A DNA stretch of 64,000 nt from SAR86 cluster bacterium (GTDB lineage Bacteria; Pseudomonadota; Gammaproteobacteria; Magnimaribacterales; D2472), in NCBI GenBank assembly GCA_023703615.1, contig CP097971.1, forward strand, positions 1 to 64,000. Reading direction: 5' to 3'. The notes beneath the pieces were generated by a model, which was given only the letters and a program-made list of their open reading frames with translations, was not told the DNA's origin and ran no database searches. Position numbers and translations under genes: made by a program. Position 1 is the first letter of the stretch. The number at the start of each line of letters is the position of its first letter. Below are positions 40,086-50,549 of the stretch, piece after piece.

Positions 40086-41480
40086 TTAATATTTGTAGCT
40101 TTCTTCTTTAAATGGACCGTCTTGAGGAACGTTAATATAATCAGCTTGATCTTTTGTAAGCTTTGTCATTACTCCACCGAACCCAGCAACCATTAATGAA
40201 GCAACTTCTTCATCAAGTTTCTTTGGAAGAACTTCAACTGTTATCATCTCTGCTTTTGTTTCAGCATCATTAATATTTGCAAAACCTTGTTTGTACAAAT
40301 GAATTTGAGCCAAAACTTGGTTTGCAAAAGAACCATCCATAATTCTACTTGGATGCCCTGTAGCATTTCCAAGATTTACTAATCGACCTTCAGCCAAAAG
40401 AATAAGATAGTTTTTGCTTGACAAGTCAGGCGTTCCATCAGGTTTAGTATCTCTGAAGATTCTATGAACTTGAGGTTTGATTTCATCCCAGTAGTAATTA
40501 TCCCTCATAAAAGCAGTATCAATTTCATTATCGAAATGACCGATATTACATACTACCGCTGTATTTTTTAATGTACTTAGCATTGCTGAATCACAAACAT
40601 TTACGTTACCAGTTGTTGTAACTATTAAATCAGTATTGCCCATAACCTGCATATCAATATCCTCTACATTTCTTGAAACGACGCCATCTTTATAACAGGA
40701 TACTACTGTGAAGCCATCCATACAGGCTTGCATAGCACATATAGGATCAGACTCAACAACGCTTACTATCATTCCTTCTTGAGCAAGACTAGCTGCAGAT
40801 CCTTTTCCAACATCTCCATAGCCTATTACAAGACCTCTTTTACCCATGAGAAGCATATCTGTTCCTCTTTTAAGAGCATCATTAAGACTGTGTCTGCAGC
40901 CATATTTATTGTCGTTTTTGGCTTTAGTAACTGAATCGTTTACATTGATTGCTGGAACCTTCAGCTCTCCTTTTTCAAGCATTTCTTTAAGTCTATGAAC
41001 CCCAGTCGTTGTTTCTTCTGAAACACCATGAATAGTATCTAACATGTCAGGAAATTTTTCATGAACCATAGCTGTTAGATCACTTCCATCATCAAGAATC
41101 ATATTTGCATCCCAAGGTTTCCCATCCTTACAAATTGTTTGCTCAATACACCATTCAAATTCTTCTTCTGTTTCGCCTTTCCATGCAAAAGTTGGAATTC
41201 CTTTTGCAGCCATAGCAGCGGCAGCATGATCTTGGGTTGAAAAGATATTGCATGATGACCATCTCAGCTCAGCACCAAGATCAATCAGTGTTTCCATTAA
41301 TACAGCTGTTTGGATCGTCATGTGTATGCAGCCCATGATTTTAGCACCAGCAAGCGGTTGCTCAGATCTATATTTGTCTCTTAAAGCCATTAATGCAGGC
41401 ATTTCATTTTCTGCAAGTGAAATTTCTCTTCTTCCAAATTCTGCAAGATTAATATCAGCTACTTTATAATCGTTTTCCAT
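40086..41480 (-). CDS. ahcY: adenosylhomocysteinase
   Basis: AhcY splits S-adenosylhomocysteine to adenosine and homocysteine, relieving product inhibition of methyltransferases. The NAD-binding loop [10 protein letters not shown] lies near residue 220. Substrate-side motifs include [17 protein letters not shown] near 75 and GHFDNEID near 330. The C-terminal PKLDEEVA and the ending EESYKY are family features. The 464 residues match the long bacterial form. It follows metK by 21 bases, so SAM synthesis and SAH recycling are co-transcribed. This replaces the Pfs/LuxS route of enterobacteria. Confidence 0.97.
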   Translation of the reverse strand: MENDYKVADINLAEFGRREISLAENEMPALMALRDKYRSEQPLAGAKIMGCIHMTIQTAVLMETLIDLGAELRWSSCNIFSTQDHAAAAMAAKGIPTFAWKGETEEEFEWCIEQTICKDGKPWDANMILDDGSDLTAMVHEKFPDMLDTIHGVSEETTTGVHRLKEMLEKGELKVPAINVNDSVTKAKNDNKYGCRHSLNDALKRGTDMLLMGKRGLVIGYGDVGKGSAASLAQEGMIVSVVESDPICAMQACMDGFTVVSCYKDGVVSRNVEDIDMQVMGNTDLIVTTTGNVNVCDSAMLSTLKNTAVVCNIGHFDNEIDTAFMRDNYYWDEIKPQVHRIFRDTKPDGTPDLSSKNYLILLAEGRLVNLGNATGHPSRIMDGSFANQVLAQIHLYKQGFANINDAETKAEMITVEVLPKKLDEEVASLMVAGFGGVMTKLTKDQADYINVPQDGPFKEESYKY

Positions 41481-41501
41481 TTTTTTTCCTTAATTTTTTT
41501 A

Positions 41502-42656
41502 TTATTGTGAAATATCTGAAGCTTTATCAGTTCTTTCCCATGAAAGATCAATGTCAGATCTACCAAAATGACCATAAGCTGCAGTCTGCAAGTATATAGG
41601 TCTTTTTAGATCAAGCATATTAATTAAGCTTTTTGGCCTTAGATCAAATTCTTCTTCAACAATTTTTACTATAGCTTCTTTAGATATCTTTTCACTATTG
41701 AAAGTTTCTACGTGAATAGATGTCGGTTTTGCTACACCAATAGCATATGAGACTTGAATTTCACAATAATCTGCAAGTCCAGCAGCAACGATATTCTTAG
41801 CAACATACCTTGAAGCGTAAGCTGCAGATCTGTCTACTTTTGACGGGTCTTTGCCAGAAAAAGCTCCACCTCCATGCCTTGCCATTCCTCCATATGTGTC
41901 TACAATTATTTTTCTTCCAGTTAGCCCACAATCACCAACGGGACCACCGATAACAAATTTACCAGTAGGGTTGATATAAATATTTGTAGAGTCAAGAATC
42001 CATTCTTGAGGAACAATTGGTTTGATAATTTTATCCATTACTTCTGATTTGATTTCTTCTTGTGAAACATCTTCATCATGTTGAGTAGATAGAACAACAG
42101 CTGATAATCCCTCTATTGATTTACCATCATCTGAGTAAATTACGCTTACTTGACTTTTAGCATCTGGTCTCAGCCATTTAATTTCTCCACTTTTCATAAC
42201 ATCAGCTTGTTTTTTAACTAGTCTATGAGATAGATCTATTGGAAGAGGCATTAATGATTCAGTCTCTTTACAAGCATAGCCAAACATTAATCCTTGATCA
42301 CCAGCACCTTGTTCTAGATTTTCCCCCTCACCTTCAGTTACTCCTTGAGAGATATCAGGCGATTGCTCAAAAACAAGATTTGTAAATTCGCAAGTGTCAC
42401 CATTAAAGCCATATTCATCAGAGTTGTAACCGATATCATTAATCGTTTTTCTAACAATTGGCTCAAGATCTGGACTACCAAGTGATGTGATTTCACCAGC
42501 TATATAGACCATGTTATTTTTTATCATCGTTTCGCAAGCTACTCTACTGTTTGGATCTTCAGCAAGATAAGCATCTAAAACAGCATCTGAAATTTGATCA
42601 CAGACTTTGTCTGGATGTCCACCTGAGACAGACTCGGATGTAAAAATATAACTCAT
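41502..42656 (-). CDS. metK: S-adenosylmethionine synthetase
   Basis: MetK makes SAM from methionine and ATP. Family signatures are intact: N-terminal [20 protein letters not shown], given here by its GHPDKVCDQ core, then [12 protein letters not shown] near residue 117, and the P-loop-like [19 protein letters not shown] near 260. The 384 residues match E. coli (384). AGGGG stands eight bases before the ATG. It diverges from tkt across 109 bases, an arrangement also known from Pseudomonas. I looked for a SAM riboswitch in the short leader and saw none. Confidence 0.98.
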   Translation of the reverse strand: MSYIFTSESVSGGHPDKVCDQISDAVLDAYLAEDPNSRVACETMIKNNMVYIAGEITSLGSPDLEPIVRKTINDIGYNSDEYGFNGDTCEFTNLVFEQSPDISQGVTEGEGENLEQGAGDQGLMFGYACKETESLMPLPIDLSHRLVKKQADVMKSGEIKWLRPDAKSQVSVIYSDDGKSIEGLSAVVLSTQHDEDVSQEEIKSEVMDKIIKPIVPQEWILDSTNIYINPTGKFVIGGPVGDCGLTGRKIIVDTYGGMARHGGGAFSGKDPSKVDRSAAYASRYVAKNIVAAGLADYCEIQVSYAIGVAKPTSIHVETFNSEKISKEAIVKIVEEEFDLRPKSLINMLDLKRPIYLQTAAYGHFGRSDIDLSWERTDKASDISQ

Positions 42657-42765
42657 AAAATACCCCTAAAATAAACAGTTCTACATTTTATAATAAAAAG
42701 GTAACACTAAGCTATGCTTTGTATGTAAAATATTAATAGTCAAAAATCTAATAGGAAGTATCTAG

Positions 42766-44748
42766 TTGTCAGAATCAGTAAATGCGCTAAGATTTTTATC
42801 TATCGACGCAGTTCAAAAAGCAAATTCCGGTCATCCAGGAATGCCAATGGGTATGGCTGAAATAGCAACAGCCTTATGGAGTAATCATTTAAGGCATAAC
42901 CCATCAAATCCTCGCTGGTTTAATAGAGATAGATTTGTGTTATCTAACGGACATGGCTCAATGCTTTTATATAGCCTGCTTCACCTAACAGGTTACAATT
43001 TGACAATAGAGGATATAAAAGATTTTAGACAGCTAAAATCAAAAACTCCTGGACATCCGGAGTATGACATTGAAATTGGAGTTGAAACTACAACAGGTCC
43101 ATTAGGTCAAGGTATTGCAAATGGAGTTGGAATGGCAATTTCAGAAAAAATACTAGCTGCAGAATTCAATGAAGAAGATATAAAACCTGTTGATCATTTT
43201 ACATATGTATTTCTTGGCGATGGCTGTTTAATGGAAGGTATTTCTCATGAGGCATGCTCATTTGCTGGAACTCATAATCTTGGAAAGCTAATATGTTTTT
43301 ATGATCAAAACGGAATTTCAATAGATGGAGAAATTAAACATTGGTTCACAGATGACTCTGTAAAGAGATTTGAAAGCTATGGATGGCAAACCATTTGTGT
43401 AGACGGTCACAACATCGAAGAAATTGATAAAGCTATTTCTGAGGCAAAAATTGAATTAAATAAGCCATCGATGATTTTTTGTAAAACAACAATTGGTTTT
43501 GGTTCACCAAACAAACATGGAACAGCAGATGTTCATGGAGCACCCTTAGGAGAAGAAGAAATAATAAAAACGCGAGAATCTCTTAACTGGAAATATGAGG
43601 CTTTTGAGATACCACAAGATATTTATAATTTTTGGAATGCAACTGAAAAAGGAAGTGCATTGAATTCAGATTGGGATTCACTTTTGAAAAAATATGAAGA
43701 AAAATATCCTGAAAAATCAAATGAACTTCAAAGAAGAATTAAAGGATTACTCCCTAAAAATTTTAATAAAAATTTCGAAGATTTTTTATCCAGCTGTAAC
43801 TCAAATAATTCTTCAATGGCAACAAGGAAAGCTTCTAAATCATGTTTAGATTTCTTTGTTCAAGAATTGCCTGAACTGGTTGGCGGCTCTGCAGATTTAA
43901 CACCATCTAATAATACTTTTTCTTCGTCAAGTTCTACATTTTCAAATGAAAATCCTGCAGGTAATCATATTAATTATGGGGTAAGAGAATTTGGAATGTC
44001 TGGCATTATGAATGGAATGGTGCTTCATGGCGGTATTAAACCATATGGAGCAACATTTCTTGTCTTTACTGACTATGCAAGAAATGCAGTCAGATTATCC
44101 GCATTAATGGGACTACCAAATATATTTGTTTATACACATGACTCAGTAGCGCTTGGTGAAGACGGACCTACCCATCAACCAATAGAGCACATGGTTACAT
44201 TGAGAGCAACTCCAAATTTAAATAATTGGAGGCCTGCTGATTTAGTTGAGGCTGCCGTAGCTTGGAAAGAAGCAATTACTTCAAAAGAAACTCCAACATG
44301 TTTAATATTTAGTAGACAAAGCACATCCCCAATATCGCGAACCCCGAAAAAAATATCTATGATTAGTATGGGTGGTTACTTGCTTGAAGAAAATGACAAT
44401 CCTGATATCACTATCATTGCTTCTGGCAGCGAAGTACAATTAGCTCTTGATGCAGCAAAAGATTTAAAAAATGATTCAGTTTTGGCTAATGTTGTATCAA
44501 TGCCTTCACTAGATATTTTCTTGCAACAATCGAAAGAATTTCAAAACGATGTTATCAAGCAGGATAAACCTATACTTGTTGTTGAATGTAGCCATCCAAA
44601 TTCTTGGTATAGGATTTTAAATAGAGATGATAAGGTAATTGGAGTCGAAGGTTTTGGAGAATCTGCTCCAGGCAGCGAGTTGCTTGAACATTTTGGCTTT
44701 AATAAAGCAAATGTTGTTAACACGGCTAAATCATTGCTTAATGATTAA
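42766..44748 (+). CDS. tkt: transketolase
   Basis: Transketolase moves two-carbon units in the pentose phosphate pathway with thiamine diphosphate. N-terminal NSGHPGMPMGMAEIATALW and the diphosphate site GDGCLMEGISHEA near residue 154 are clear. The middle domain has the DSVALGEDGPTHQPIEH segment and a C-terminal domain follows. The 660 residues match the family. The start is TTG, with AGGAAG seven bases before. It overlaps pgk by eight bases (ATGATTAA). The epd/gap gene that usually stands between tkt and pgk is missing. Confidence 0.97.
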   Translation: MSESVNALRFLSIDAVQKANSGHPGMPMGMAEIATALWSNHLRHNPSNPRWFNRDRFVLSNGHGSMLLYSLLHLTGYNLTIEDIKDFRQLKSKTPGHPEYDIEIGVETTTGPLGQGIANGVGMAISEKILAAEFNEEDIKPVDHFTYVFLGDGCLMEGISHEACSFAGTHNLGKLICFYDQNGISIDGEIKHWFTDDSVKRFESYGWQTICVDGHNIEEIDKAISEAKIELNKPSMIFCKTTIGFGSPNKHGTADVHGAPLGEEEIIKTRESLNWKYEAFEIPQDIYNFWNATEKGSALNSDWDSLLKKYEEKYPEKSNELQRRIKGLLPKNFNKNFEDFLSSCNSNNSSMATRKASKSCLDFFVQELPELVGGSADLTPSNNTFSSSSSTFSNENPAGNHINYGVREFGMSGIMNGMVLHGGIKPYGATFLVFTDYARNAVRLSALMGLPNIFVYTHDSVALGEDGPTHQPIEHMVTLRATPNLNNWRPADLVEAAVAWKEAITSKETPTCLIFSRQSTSPISRTPKKISMISMGGYLLEENDNPDITIIASGSEVQLALDAAKDLKNDSVLANVVSMPSLDIFLQQSKEFQNDVIKQDKPILVVECSHPNSWYRILNRDDKVIGVEGFGESAPGSELLEHFGFNKANVVNTAKSLLND

Positions 44749-45895
44749 TTTATCATCTTTAAATATAGCAAATAAAAACCTTGTTATTCGGGTTGATATG
44801 AATGTGCCAATAAAAGATGGCAGGATTCTTGATTCAACCAGGATAGAAGCTTGTATACCCACAATTAATTATGCGCTGAAAAATAATGCAAAAGTTTTAT
44901 TAGTAAGTCATTTAGGTAGACCATTGGAAGGTAATTTTGAAGAAAGCTTTTCTTTAAAACCTGTAGCAAATTTTTTGGGTGAAGTAATTAAAAGTTCTAT
45001 AGATGTAATTGATAAATTGGACTCGGTAGATTTTTTTAAATCTTCATCAAATATTCAAATCTTAGAAAACGTAAGATTCTTTGATGGAGAAAAAAGAAAC
45101 TGCGAGAAATTAGGAAAGAAATTAGGCTGTCTTGGAGACATATATGTCTTTGATGCATTCGGAACAGCACATCGAGAACAGGCTTCAACACACTCAGCAA
45201 TTGAAAATGCTTATATTGCCTGCGCTGGCCTATTGTTAGAAAAAGAAGAAAAATTTTTATCACAAGCTCTAAAAAAATATGACAGGCCTTATCTAGCAAT
45301 TATTGGTGGAGCAAAAGTCTCAACTAAGCTTGCGCTATTAAAACAAATCAATGAAGTTGCTGACTATATTATTGTGGGCGGCGGCATTGCAAATACTTTC
45401 TTAAAATCTTCAGGTTTAAATGTTGGTAATTCACTTGTTGAGGACTCAATGCTAGAAACAGCTAAGACAATTCTTGAAAAAGGTAAGATTGTGCTTCCAA
45501 AAAAAGTAGTTACATCAAAAACATTTGAAGGAGAAAACATAAAAGAGGCTACGATTAACGAAGTGAATAATGATGCAATGATCTTAGATTTATTTCTAGA
45601 ACAGGAATCAAAAGCTTTAATTAAAAATGCCAAGACTATACTTTGGAATGGTCCTATGGGAGTATTTGAAAATATTTATTTTGAAAAGGGTACTAAAGAG
45701 CTTTCTAAAGAAATAGCAAAGTCTGACGCTTTCTCTTTGGCTGGAGGTGGCGAAACATTATCCGCAATTAATAAATATATTAAATTAGATGATGTATCAT
45801 ACTGTTCAACAGGTGGAGGAGCCTTTTTAGAATTTATGGAAGGCAAAATTTTGCCGTCAATTAAAGCATTAAACGCAAAACAAACTGGGAGTTAA
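44741..45895 (+). CDS. pgk: phosphoglycerate kinase
   Basis: Pgk interconverts 1,3-bisphosphoglycerate and 3-phosphoglycerate. The N-terminal VIRVDMNVPIKDG and LVSHLGRP segments, IGGAKVSTKL near residue 190, and the C-terminal SLAGGGETLSAI are diagnostic. The frame runs upstream inside tkt, but the ATG at 44741 gives the family start and a 384-residue product (387 in E. coli). It is the second gene of tkt-pgk-fba. Confidence 0.97.
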   Translation: MINLSSLNIANKNLVIRVDMNVPIKDGRILDSTRIEACIPTINYALKNNAKVLLVSHLGRPLEGNFEESFSLKPVANFLGEVIKSSIDVIDKLDSVDFFKSSSNIQILENVRFFDGEKRNCEKLGKKLGCLGDIYVFDAFGTAHREQASTHSAIENAYIACAGLLLEKEEKFLSQALKKYDRPYLAIIGGAKVSTKLALLKQINEVADYIIVGGGIANTFLKSSGLNVGNSLVEDSMLETAKTILEKGKIVLPKKVVTSKTFEGENIKEATINEVNNDAMILDLFLEQESKALIKNAKTILWNGPMGVFENIYFEKGTKELSKEIAKSDAFSLAGGGETLSAINKYIKLDDVSYCSTGGGAFLEFMEGKILPSIKALNAKQTGS

Positions 45896-45898
45896 ACT

Positions 45899-46915
45899 AT
45901 GTCACTAAACAGTATAGAAGATATTGCAACTTATATAGTTGCAGATGGTAAAGGAATACTAGCTGCAGATGAAAGTAATCCAACCTGTGGAAAAAGATTT
46001 GACTCTATAGGAGTCGAATCAACTGAAGTTAACAGAAGAGATTACAGAGAAATGCTTTTTAGATCTAAAGGAATGAAAGGAAATATAGGTGGAGTTATAT
46101 TATTTGACGAGACTATTAGACAGTCAGCTGATGATGGAACTTTGTTGAGAGATTTAATATCAGATCAAGGCGCCCTTCCTGGAATTAAAGTTGATAAAGG
46201 CCTTCAGCCTATTGAAGACTGCCCAGGAGAAACGGTAACAGTAGGTCTCGAAGGACTTGACGAAAGGCTGAAAGAATATTCAACTATGGGTGCAAAATTT
46301 ACTAAATGGAGAGCTGTAATAAATATTGGGGATGGAATTCCAACTAATAAATGCATCGATGCGAACATGGAAGCTTTAGCAGATTACGCAAAATGCGCTC
46401 AAGATAATGGTATGGTGCCTATTGTAGAGCCCGAAGTGCTCATGGATGGCAATCATTCTATTGATGAATGTTATGACGCAACTGAGCGCTCATTGAAATC
46501 TCTATTTTCTTACCTTAAAAAAAAAGGTGTCAACATCAAGGGCACGCTATTAAAGCCAAACATGGTAACTTCTGGAAAAGACGCTGAAGAGCAAGCTGGA
46601 ATTAATGATGTTGCAGAAAAAACATTAGACTGTTTAATAACAAATGTTCCGTCGAGTCTTCCTGGAATAACATTTTTATCTGGTGGTCAGTCTGATGTCT
46701 TAGCCACTGCCCATTTAGATGCAATGAACAAAATTGGTGGCTTTTCATGGAAATTAAGTTTTTCTTACGGAAGAGCACTTCAAGCACCTGCTCTAAAAGC
46801 TTGGGGAGGAAAGTTAGAAAATATATTTATTTCTCAAGATGAACTATCACATAGAGCAGAAATGAATAAATTAGCTTCTCTTGGTCAATGGGAAGAAAAA
46901 TTAGAAGATAGATAG
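45899..46915 (+). CDS. class I fructose-bisphosphate aldolase (eukaryote-like)
   Basis: This enzyme cleaves or forms fructose 1,6-bisphosphate through a Schiff base, so it is metal-independent. KGILAADESNPTCGKRF near residue 19, KFTKWRAVI near 138, EPEVLMDG and the Schiff-base lysine in LLKPNMV near 218, and FLSGGQSDVLA are the class I (glycolytic, eukaryote-like) signatures. It is unrelated to the class II FbaA that follows pgk in E. coli. The 338 residues match. It starts three bases after pgk. Confidence 0.95.
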   Translation: MSLNSIEDIATYIVADGKGILAADESNPTCGKRFDSIGVESTEVNRRDYREMLFRSKGMKGNIGGVILFDETIRQSADDGTLLRDLISDQGALPGIKVDKGLQPIEDCPGETVTVGLEGLDERLKEYSTMGAKFTKWRAVINIGDGIPTNKCIDANMEALADYAKCAQDNGMVPIVEPEVLMDGNHSIDECYDATERSLKSLFSYLKKKGVNIKGTLLKPNMVTSGKDAEEQAGINDVAEKTLDCLITNVPSSLPGITFLSGGQSDVLATAHLDAMNKIGGFSWKLSFSYGRALQAPALKAWGGKLENIFISQDELSHRAEMNKLASLGQWEEKLEDR

Positions 46916-46918
46916 AAT

Positions 46919-47356
46919 TTGTTAGCAACTGTTCAAAGGGTTTTAAGTGCAAAAATAATTATTGATGATCAAGTTTTTTCATCTATAGATGAAGGATGTT
47001 TAGTATTTATTTGTTTTGAAAAAAATGATCTCTCTCAAAACATAATTAAAATGGTGAAAAAGATTATAAATTTTAGAATGCTTGATGGACCAAAGGGGTT
47101 AACATCTCTGGCACTTCAAAGTTCCAATGAAGAAGTTCTAATAGTTAGTCAATTTACTCTAGCCGCCATTACAAATAAAGGGAACAAGCCTAGTTTTCAT
47201 AAAGCTGCAAAACCAGAGGATGCTAAATTGATGTATGATAAATTTGTTAGTGAATTTAAGAATTTATTGCCAAAAGTTAAAGAAGGAAAGTTTGGATCAT
47301 ACATGCAAATAAGTTTGGTAAATAAAGGTCCTATGACATTTAATTTTAAGATATGA
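46919..47356 (+). CDS. dtd: D-aminoacyl-tRNA deacylase
   Basis: Dtd hydrolyses D-aminoacyl-tRNA as chiral proofreading. The family start LATVQRVLSAKI follows a TTG start codon three bases after the aldolase stop. Catalytic motifs SQFTLAA (SQXXL) near residue 78 and NKGPMTF (NXGPXTF, Gly-cis-Pro) near 137 are intact. The 145 residues equal E. coli Dtd. It overlaps the next gene by four bases (ATGA). Confidence 0.93.
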   Translation: MLATVQRVLSAKIIIDDQVFSSIDEGCLVFICFEKNDLSQNIIKMVKKIINFRMLDGPKGLTSLALQSSNEEVLIVSQFTLAAITNKGNKPSFHKAAKPEDAKLMYDKFVSEFKNLLPKVKEGKFGSYMQISLVNKGPMTFNFKI

Positions 47357-47934
47357 AAAATATTTCTATTTTTTGTGGAGCTCATAAAGGTAAAAATCCT
47401 AAATATGCTGAATCAGCCAAGACTATTGCAAAATATATAGCTAAAAAAAACATTAATATAGTTTTTGGTGGAGGCAATGTTGGACTAATGAAAATCATCT
47501 CTAACACCGCCATAGATAATGGAGTTGAGGTTCTAGGAATTTCTTTAAAGTCTCTACATGCTTTAGAATTAGCTAACCCAAGGCTAAAAGAGATAGTTGT
47601 TTCAGATACTCTGCTTAATCGAAAACATGAATTTATATCAAGATCAGATGCATTTATTGTTCTTCCAGGTGGCGTTGGATCACTAGATGAGCTAGCAGAA
47701 ATTATGGCAAGCAATCAATTAGGGATAATTAATAAACCTATTGGTATTCTAAATACAGATGGATACTATAATCATCTTTTAAAATGGTTTGATAAGGCCG
47801 TTGATGAAGGATTTATATCATCAGCAAATCTAAAAGAGCTAATAGTTTCTGATGATCCTTGTAAGCTTGTTGAGATGGTAGTTAATCATAAAAAACCAAC
47901 AGATGATAATTGGACTAAAAGACTTGGTCTTTAA
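47353..47934 (+). CDS. LOG/TIGR00730 family nucleotide phosphoribohydrolase
   Basis: Members of this Rossmann-like family hydrolyse nucleoside 5'-monophosphates; some plant and bacterial members release cytokinins. The nucleotide motif PGGVGSLDELAEI near residue 103 is the PGGXGTXXE signature with Ser for Thr. Also visible is FGGGNVGLM near 37. The 193 residues match the family. A general purine-ribotide salvage role is possible; plant hormone activity cannot be inferred. It ends 15 bases from the convergent tatC. Confidence 0.88.
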   Translation: MKNISIFCGAHKGKNPKYAESAKTIAKYIAKKNINIVFGGGNVGLMKIISNTAIDNGVEVLGISLKSLHALELANPRLKEIVVSDTLLNRKHEFISRSDAFIVLPGGVGSLDELAEIMASNQLGIINKPIGILNTDGYYNHLLKWFDKAVDEGFISSANLKELIVSDDPCKLVEMVVNHKKPTDDNWTKRLGL

Positions 47935-47949
47935 CAACTGATTTTGTAA

Positions 47950-48651
47950 CTATTTATTTTTAGATAGCAGTATGCCAATCTCAAATAGAAGCCACATAGG
48001 AAATGCCAAAAATAATTGTGAGAATATATCGGGTGGCGTCAGTAACATTCCTATAATAAGAAACACTACTATTAAATAAGGCCTTGCTTTTGTTAATGAT
48101 CTTTTGGTTACAATTTTACTATTTACTAAAAGAACAGTTGCTACTGGTATCTCAAAAGCTATACCAAAAGCAAAAACTAGCTTAAATATAAAACCAAGGT
48201 ATTCGTTTATGTCAGTCATAACTTGTATCGAGCTTGGCGCCATTCCAATAAAGAACTTAAAGATAATTGGACAAACTATAAAAAACGCAAAGCTTACTCC
48301 ACAAAAAAATAAGATGATTGTTGAGGCCATAAGTGGAGCAGTAAAGCTCTTTTCGTTTTCATACAATCCAGGAGATATAAACATCCATATTTGAATAAAT
48401 AACCACGGCATTGTAAACAACAAAGCTACATATAAAACTAGCTTTATGGGAGCCATGAACGGTGATGCAACTCCAGTTGCAATCATGGAAGTGCCTGCAG
48501 GCAGAGTTGCAACTAGTGGATCTGCAACAAAGCTATAAATTTCAGCAGCAAAAGGAATTCCAATAATCGATAGTACACTAAATAAAATAATTACCTTTAG
48601 TAGTCTTGATCTTAATTCAAGCAAATGACTTGAGATTGAATCGTTAGTCAT
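47950..48651 (-). CDS. tatC: Sec-independent protein translocase TatC
   Basis: TatC is the six-helix receptor for twin-arginine signal peptides. N-terminal HLLELRSRLLK near residue 5 is the conserved cytoplasmic motif, followed by six hydrophobic helices and FKLVFAFGIAFEIP near 150. The TPPDIFSQ segment near the end is also typical. The 233 residues match the family. It overlaps tatB by eight bases (ATGACTAA). Confidence 0.96.
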   Translation of the reverse strand: MTNDSISSHLLELRSRLLKVIILFSVLSIIGIPFAAEIYSFVADPLVATLPAGTSMIATGVASPFMAPIKLVLYVALLFTMPWLFIQIWMFISPGLYENEKSFTAPLMASTIILFFCGVSFAFFIVCPIIFKFFIGMAPSSIQVMTDINEYLGFIFKLVFAFGIAFEIPVATVLLVNSKIVTKRSLTKARPYLIVVFLIIGMLLTPPDIFSQLFLAFPMWLLFEIGILLSKNK

Positions 48652-48889
48652 TATTAGATTCTTTCGTTTCTTCTAGCTCTTCCATTCTAAGCTCATTAAA
48701 CACATCTTTCTTAATTTCATCTGCTCCAATATCTTCTTCAATGTCTTTTTTAAAAGCATTAAATTTATTTTCAATCTTTTTATAGATTTTTATAGTTGTT
48801 TTAATTACAACAGGAAGTCTTCTTGGACCGATAATTAAAAGGCCAAATATTAAAATGATTAGAATTTCTAAAAAACCAATTTGAAACAA
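48644..48889 (-). CDS. tatB: Sec-independent protein translocase TatB
   Basis: TatB sits with TatC in the Tat receptor complex. An N-terminal membrane helix (FLEILIILIFGLLII) is followed by GPRRLP and an amphipathic helix. The GPxxLP hinge and the EI after FL are characteristic. At 81 residues it is much shorter than E. coli TatB (171); the variable acidic tail is reduced. The start is TTG, two bases after the tatA stop. The order tatA-tatB-tatC is conserved. Confidence 0.9.
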   Translation of the reverse strand: MFQIGFLEILIILIFGLLIIGPRRLPVVIKTTIKIYKKIENKFNAFKKDIEEDIGADEIKKDVFNELRMEELEETKESNND

Positions 48890-48891
48890 TT

Positions 48892-49059
48892 TTAATCTTC
48901 TTTTTCTTTAGAATCTTCGTCTTTTACTGATTTCTTAAAGCCTTTTATGCTTGAGCCTAAATCTGAGCCGAGTGATTTAAGCTTTCCACTACCAAATATA
49001 AGAACAACAACAAGTAAAATTATTAACAATTGCCATATACTTATTCCACCAAAACCCAT
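48892..49059 (-). CDS. tatA: Sec-independent protein translocase TatA
   Basis: TatA oligomerises to make the Tat pore. The 55-residue product starts [20 protein letters not shown], with the IWQL motif and a single membrane helix, then the [14 protein letters not shown] hinge and amphipathic helix, and an acidic-lysine tail. These are the standard TatA/E features, but it is shorter than E. coli TatA (89). A strong ribosome site AGGAGA stands five bases before the ATG. It lies nine bases after the ubiB stop. Confidence 0.93.
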   Translation of the reverse strand: MGFGGISIWQLLIILLVVVLIFGSGKLKSLGSDLGSSIKGFKKSVKDEDSKEKED

Positions 49060-49067
49060 AAATTCTC

Positions 49068-50549
49068 CTAACTAACTATCAATATAATAGATATAACTAC
49101 TATTATACCAATACCAAACGCTTTATTAATTATATTTTGTTTATATAATTTTCTTTCTAATTCTTTAACCCTGTCATCGTCCTTTTTTTTGCTATTAGAA
49201 AAGCTTCTTATTTCATCTAAAGTTTCAAAAATAATTGATGGAATCTCTGACGCTTTAAGAAATATATCCTCTTTATTTTCTAAAATATAGTCCTTTAATT
49301 TTAATGGACTAAATTGTTCATTTAACCAACTATCAAGATAAGGTTCAGCGATTCCCCAAAAATCTAAATCAGGATATATCTGCCTACCCATTCCTTCAAT
49401 ATGAATTAATGTTTTTTGTAACAATACTAGTGAGGTTTGAAGAGACAAACCATATTGTCTTGTACTTTGAAAGAGATATAAAAGCAATTTACCAAATTCG
49501 ATCTCGGATAATGGTTTTTCAAATATAGGTTCGCAACATGCTCTTAATGTATTCTCAAGTTCAATATTATTTGTTTTAGCATTAACCCATCCTGAACTTA
49601 TAAATAAATTTGCTAAATTTTTGTAATTTTGTTTAAGAACAGATTGCAACATTCTTGCGAGGATGTATCTTTCTTCATTAGACAGCGAACCCGTTATAGC
49701 GCAATCTACTGCTATATATCCTGGATTTTCAGTATTCTTTTTTGAAACAAATATATTTCCAGGATGCATATCAGCATGAAAGAAATTATCTCTAAACACT
49801 TGATTGAGAAATATCATTACTCCATTCTCAGCAAGTAATTTTTTGTTTATCCCATGCTTTTCAATTTCCTCGATATTGGTACAAGGAATTCCATCTATTT
49901 TCTCAAGAACCATAATATTAGAAGTTGTGAAATCCCAATAAACTTTTGGTATGTATAGTTCATTTGAATTCAAAAAATTTTTTCTAGTGAGATTTGTATT
50001 AGATGCCTCAAGCTTCAAATCTAGTTCTTTCATTATTGTAGATTCATAATCTTGAACAACCTCATTTGGTTTTAACCTATAACTTTCCTTATATATATAA
50101 GAAAAAATTTTTGCAGCTGATTTAAGAAGACGAAGATTTTTTTTAACTTTCTTCTTTATGTTTGGCCTAAGAACTTTTATTACAACATGATCACCATTTT
50201 TAAGAATTGCTGAATGAACTTGAGCAAGCGATGCTGCTGCGAGAGGCTTTTCATCAAACGATTTAAAAATATTATTAATCGAATCACCAAGCTCTGATTC
50301 AACAATATTTTTTAGTGTATTAACATCAAAAGGATTACAGTTATCAGTTAAGCTTTCTAGTTCTTTTGCTGTTTCAACATCAAGAACATCGGTTCTAGTG
50401 GAAAGAAGCTGACCAAATTTTATAAAAATTGGCCCTAATGCTTCTAAATATTTTGATGCTTTCTTTCCATTAGGTTTTATGAATATGTTAAATCTGATTC
50501 CTAATAGAATCATTCTTAATAACTCAACTATCAAAATAATAGCATTCAT
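49068..50549 (-). CDS. ubiB: ubiquinone biosynthesis protein UbiB
   Basis: UbiB is an atypical protein-kinase-like ATPase needed for ubiquinone synthesis. The KxGQ motif is in [12 protein letters not shown] near residue 46, the alanine-rich nucleotide loop in [11 protein letters not shown] near 105, and the catalytic [10 protein letters not shown] near 260. C-terminal hydrophobic residues (about 473-491) form a membrane anchor. At 493 residues it is shorter than in E. coli (546). It overlaps ubiJ by four bases. The order ubiE-ubiJ-ubiB-tatABC is that of E. coli. Confidence 0.95.
   Translation of the reverse strand: MNAIILIVELLRMILLGIRFNIFIKPNGKKASKYLEALGPIFIKFGQLLSTRTDVLDVETAKELESLTDNCNPFDVNTLKNIVESELGDSINNIFKSFDEKPLAAASLAQVHSAILKNGDHVVIKVLRPNIKKKVKKNLRLLKSAAKIFSYIYKESYRLKPNEVVQDYESTIMKELDLKLEASNTNLTRKNFLNSNELYIPKVYWDFTTSNIMVLEKIDGIPCTNIEEIEKHGINKKLLAENGVMIFLNQVFRDNFFHADMHPGNIFVSKKNTENPGYIAVDCAITGSLSNEERYILARMLQSVLKQNYKNLANLFISSGWVNAKTNNIELENTLRACCEPIFEKPLSEIEFGKLLLYLFQSTRQYGLSLQTSLVLLQKTLIHIEGMGRQIYPDLDFWGIAEPYLDSWLNEQFSPLKLKDYILENKEDIFLKASEIPSIIFETLDEIRSFSNSKKKDDDRVKELERKLYKQNIINKAFGIGIIVVISIILIVS

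Noticed and set aside
42657-42765. Possible SAM or SAH riboswitch before metK
   Set aside because: The leader is about 100 AT-rich bases shared with the tkt promoter and shows no conserved multi-helix core; only an AGGGG ribosome site is evident.
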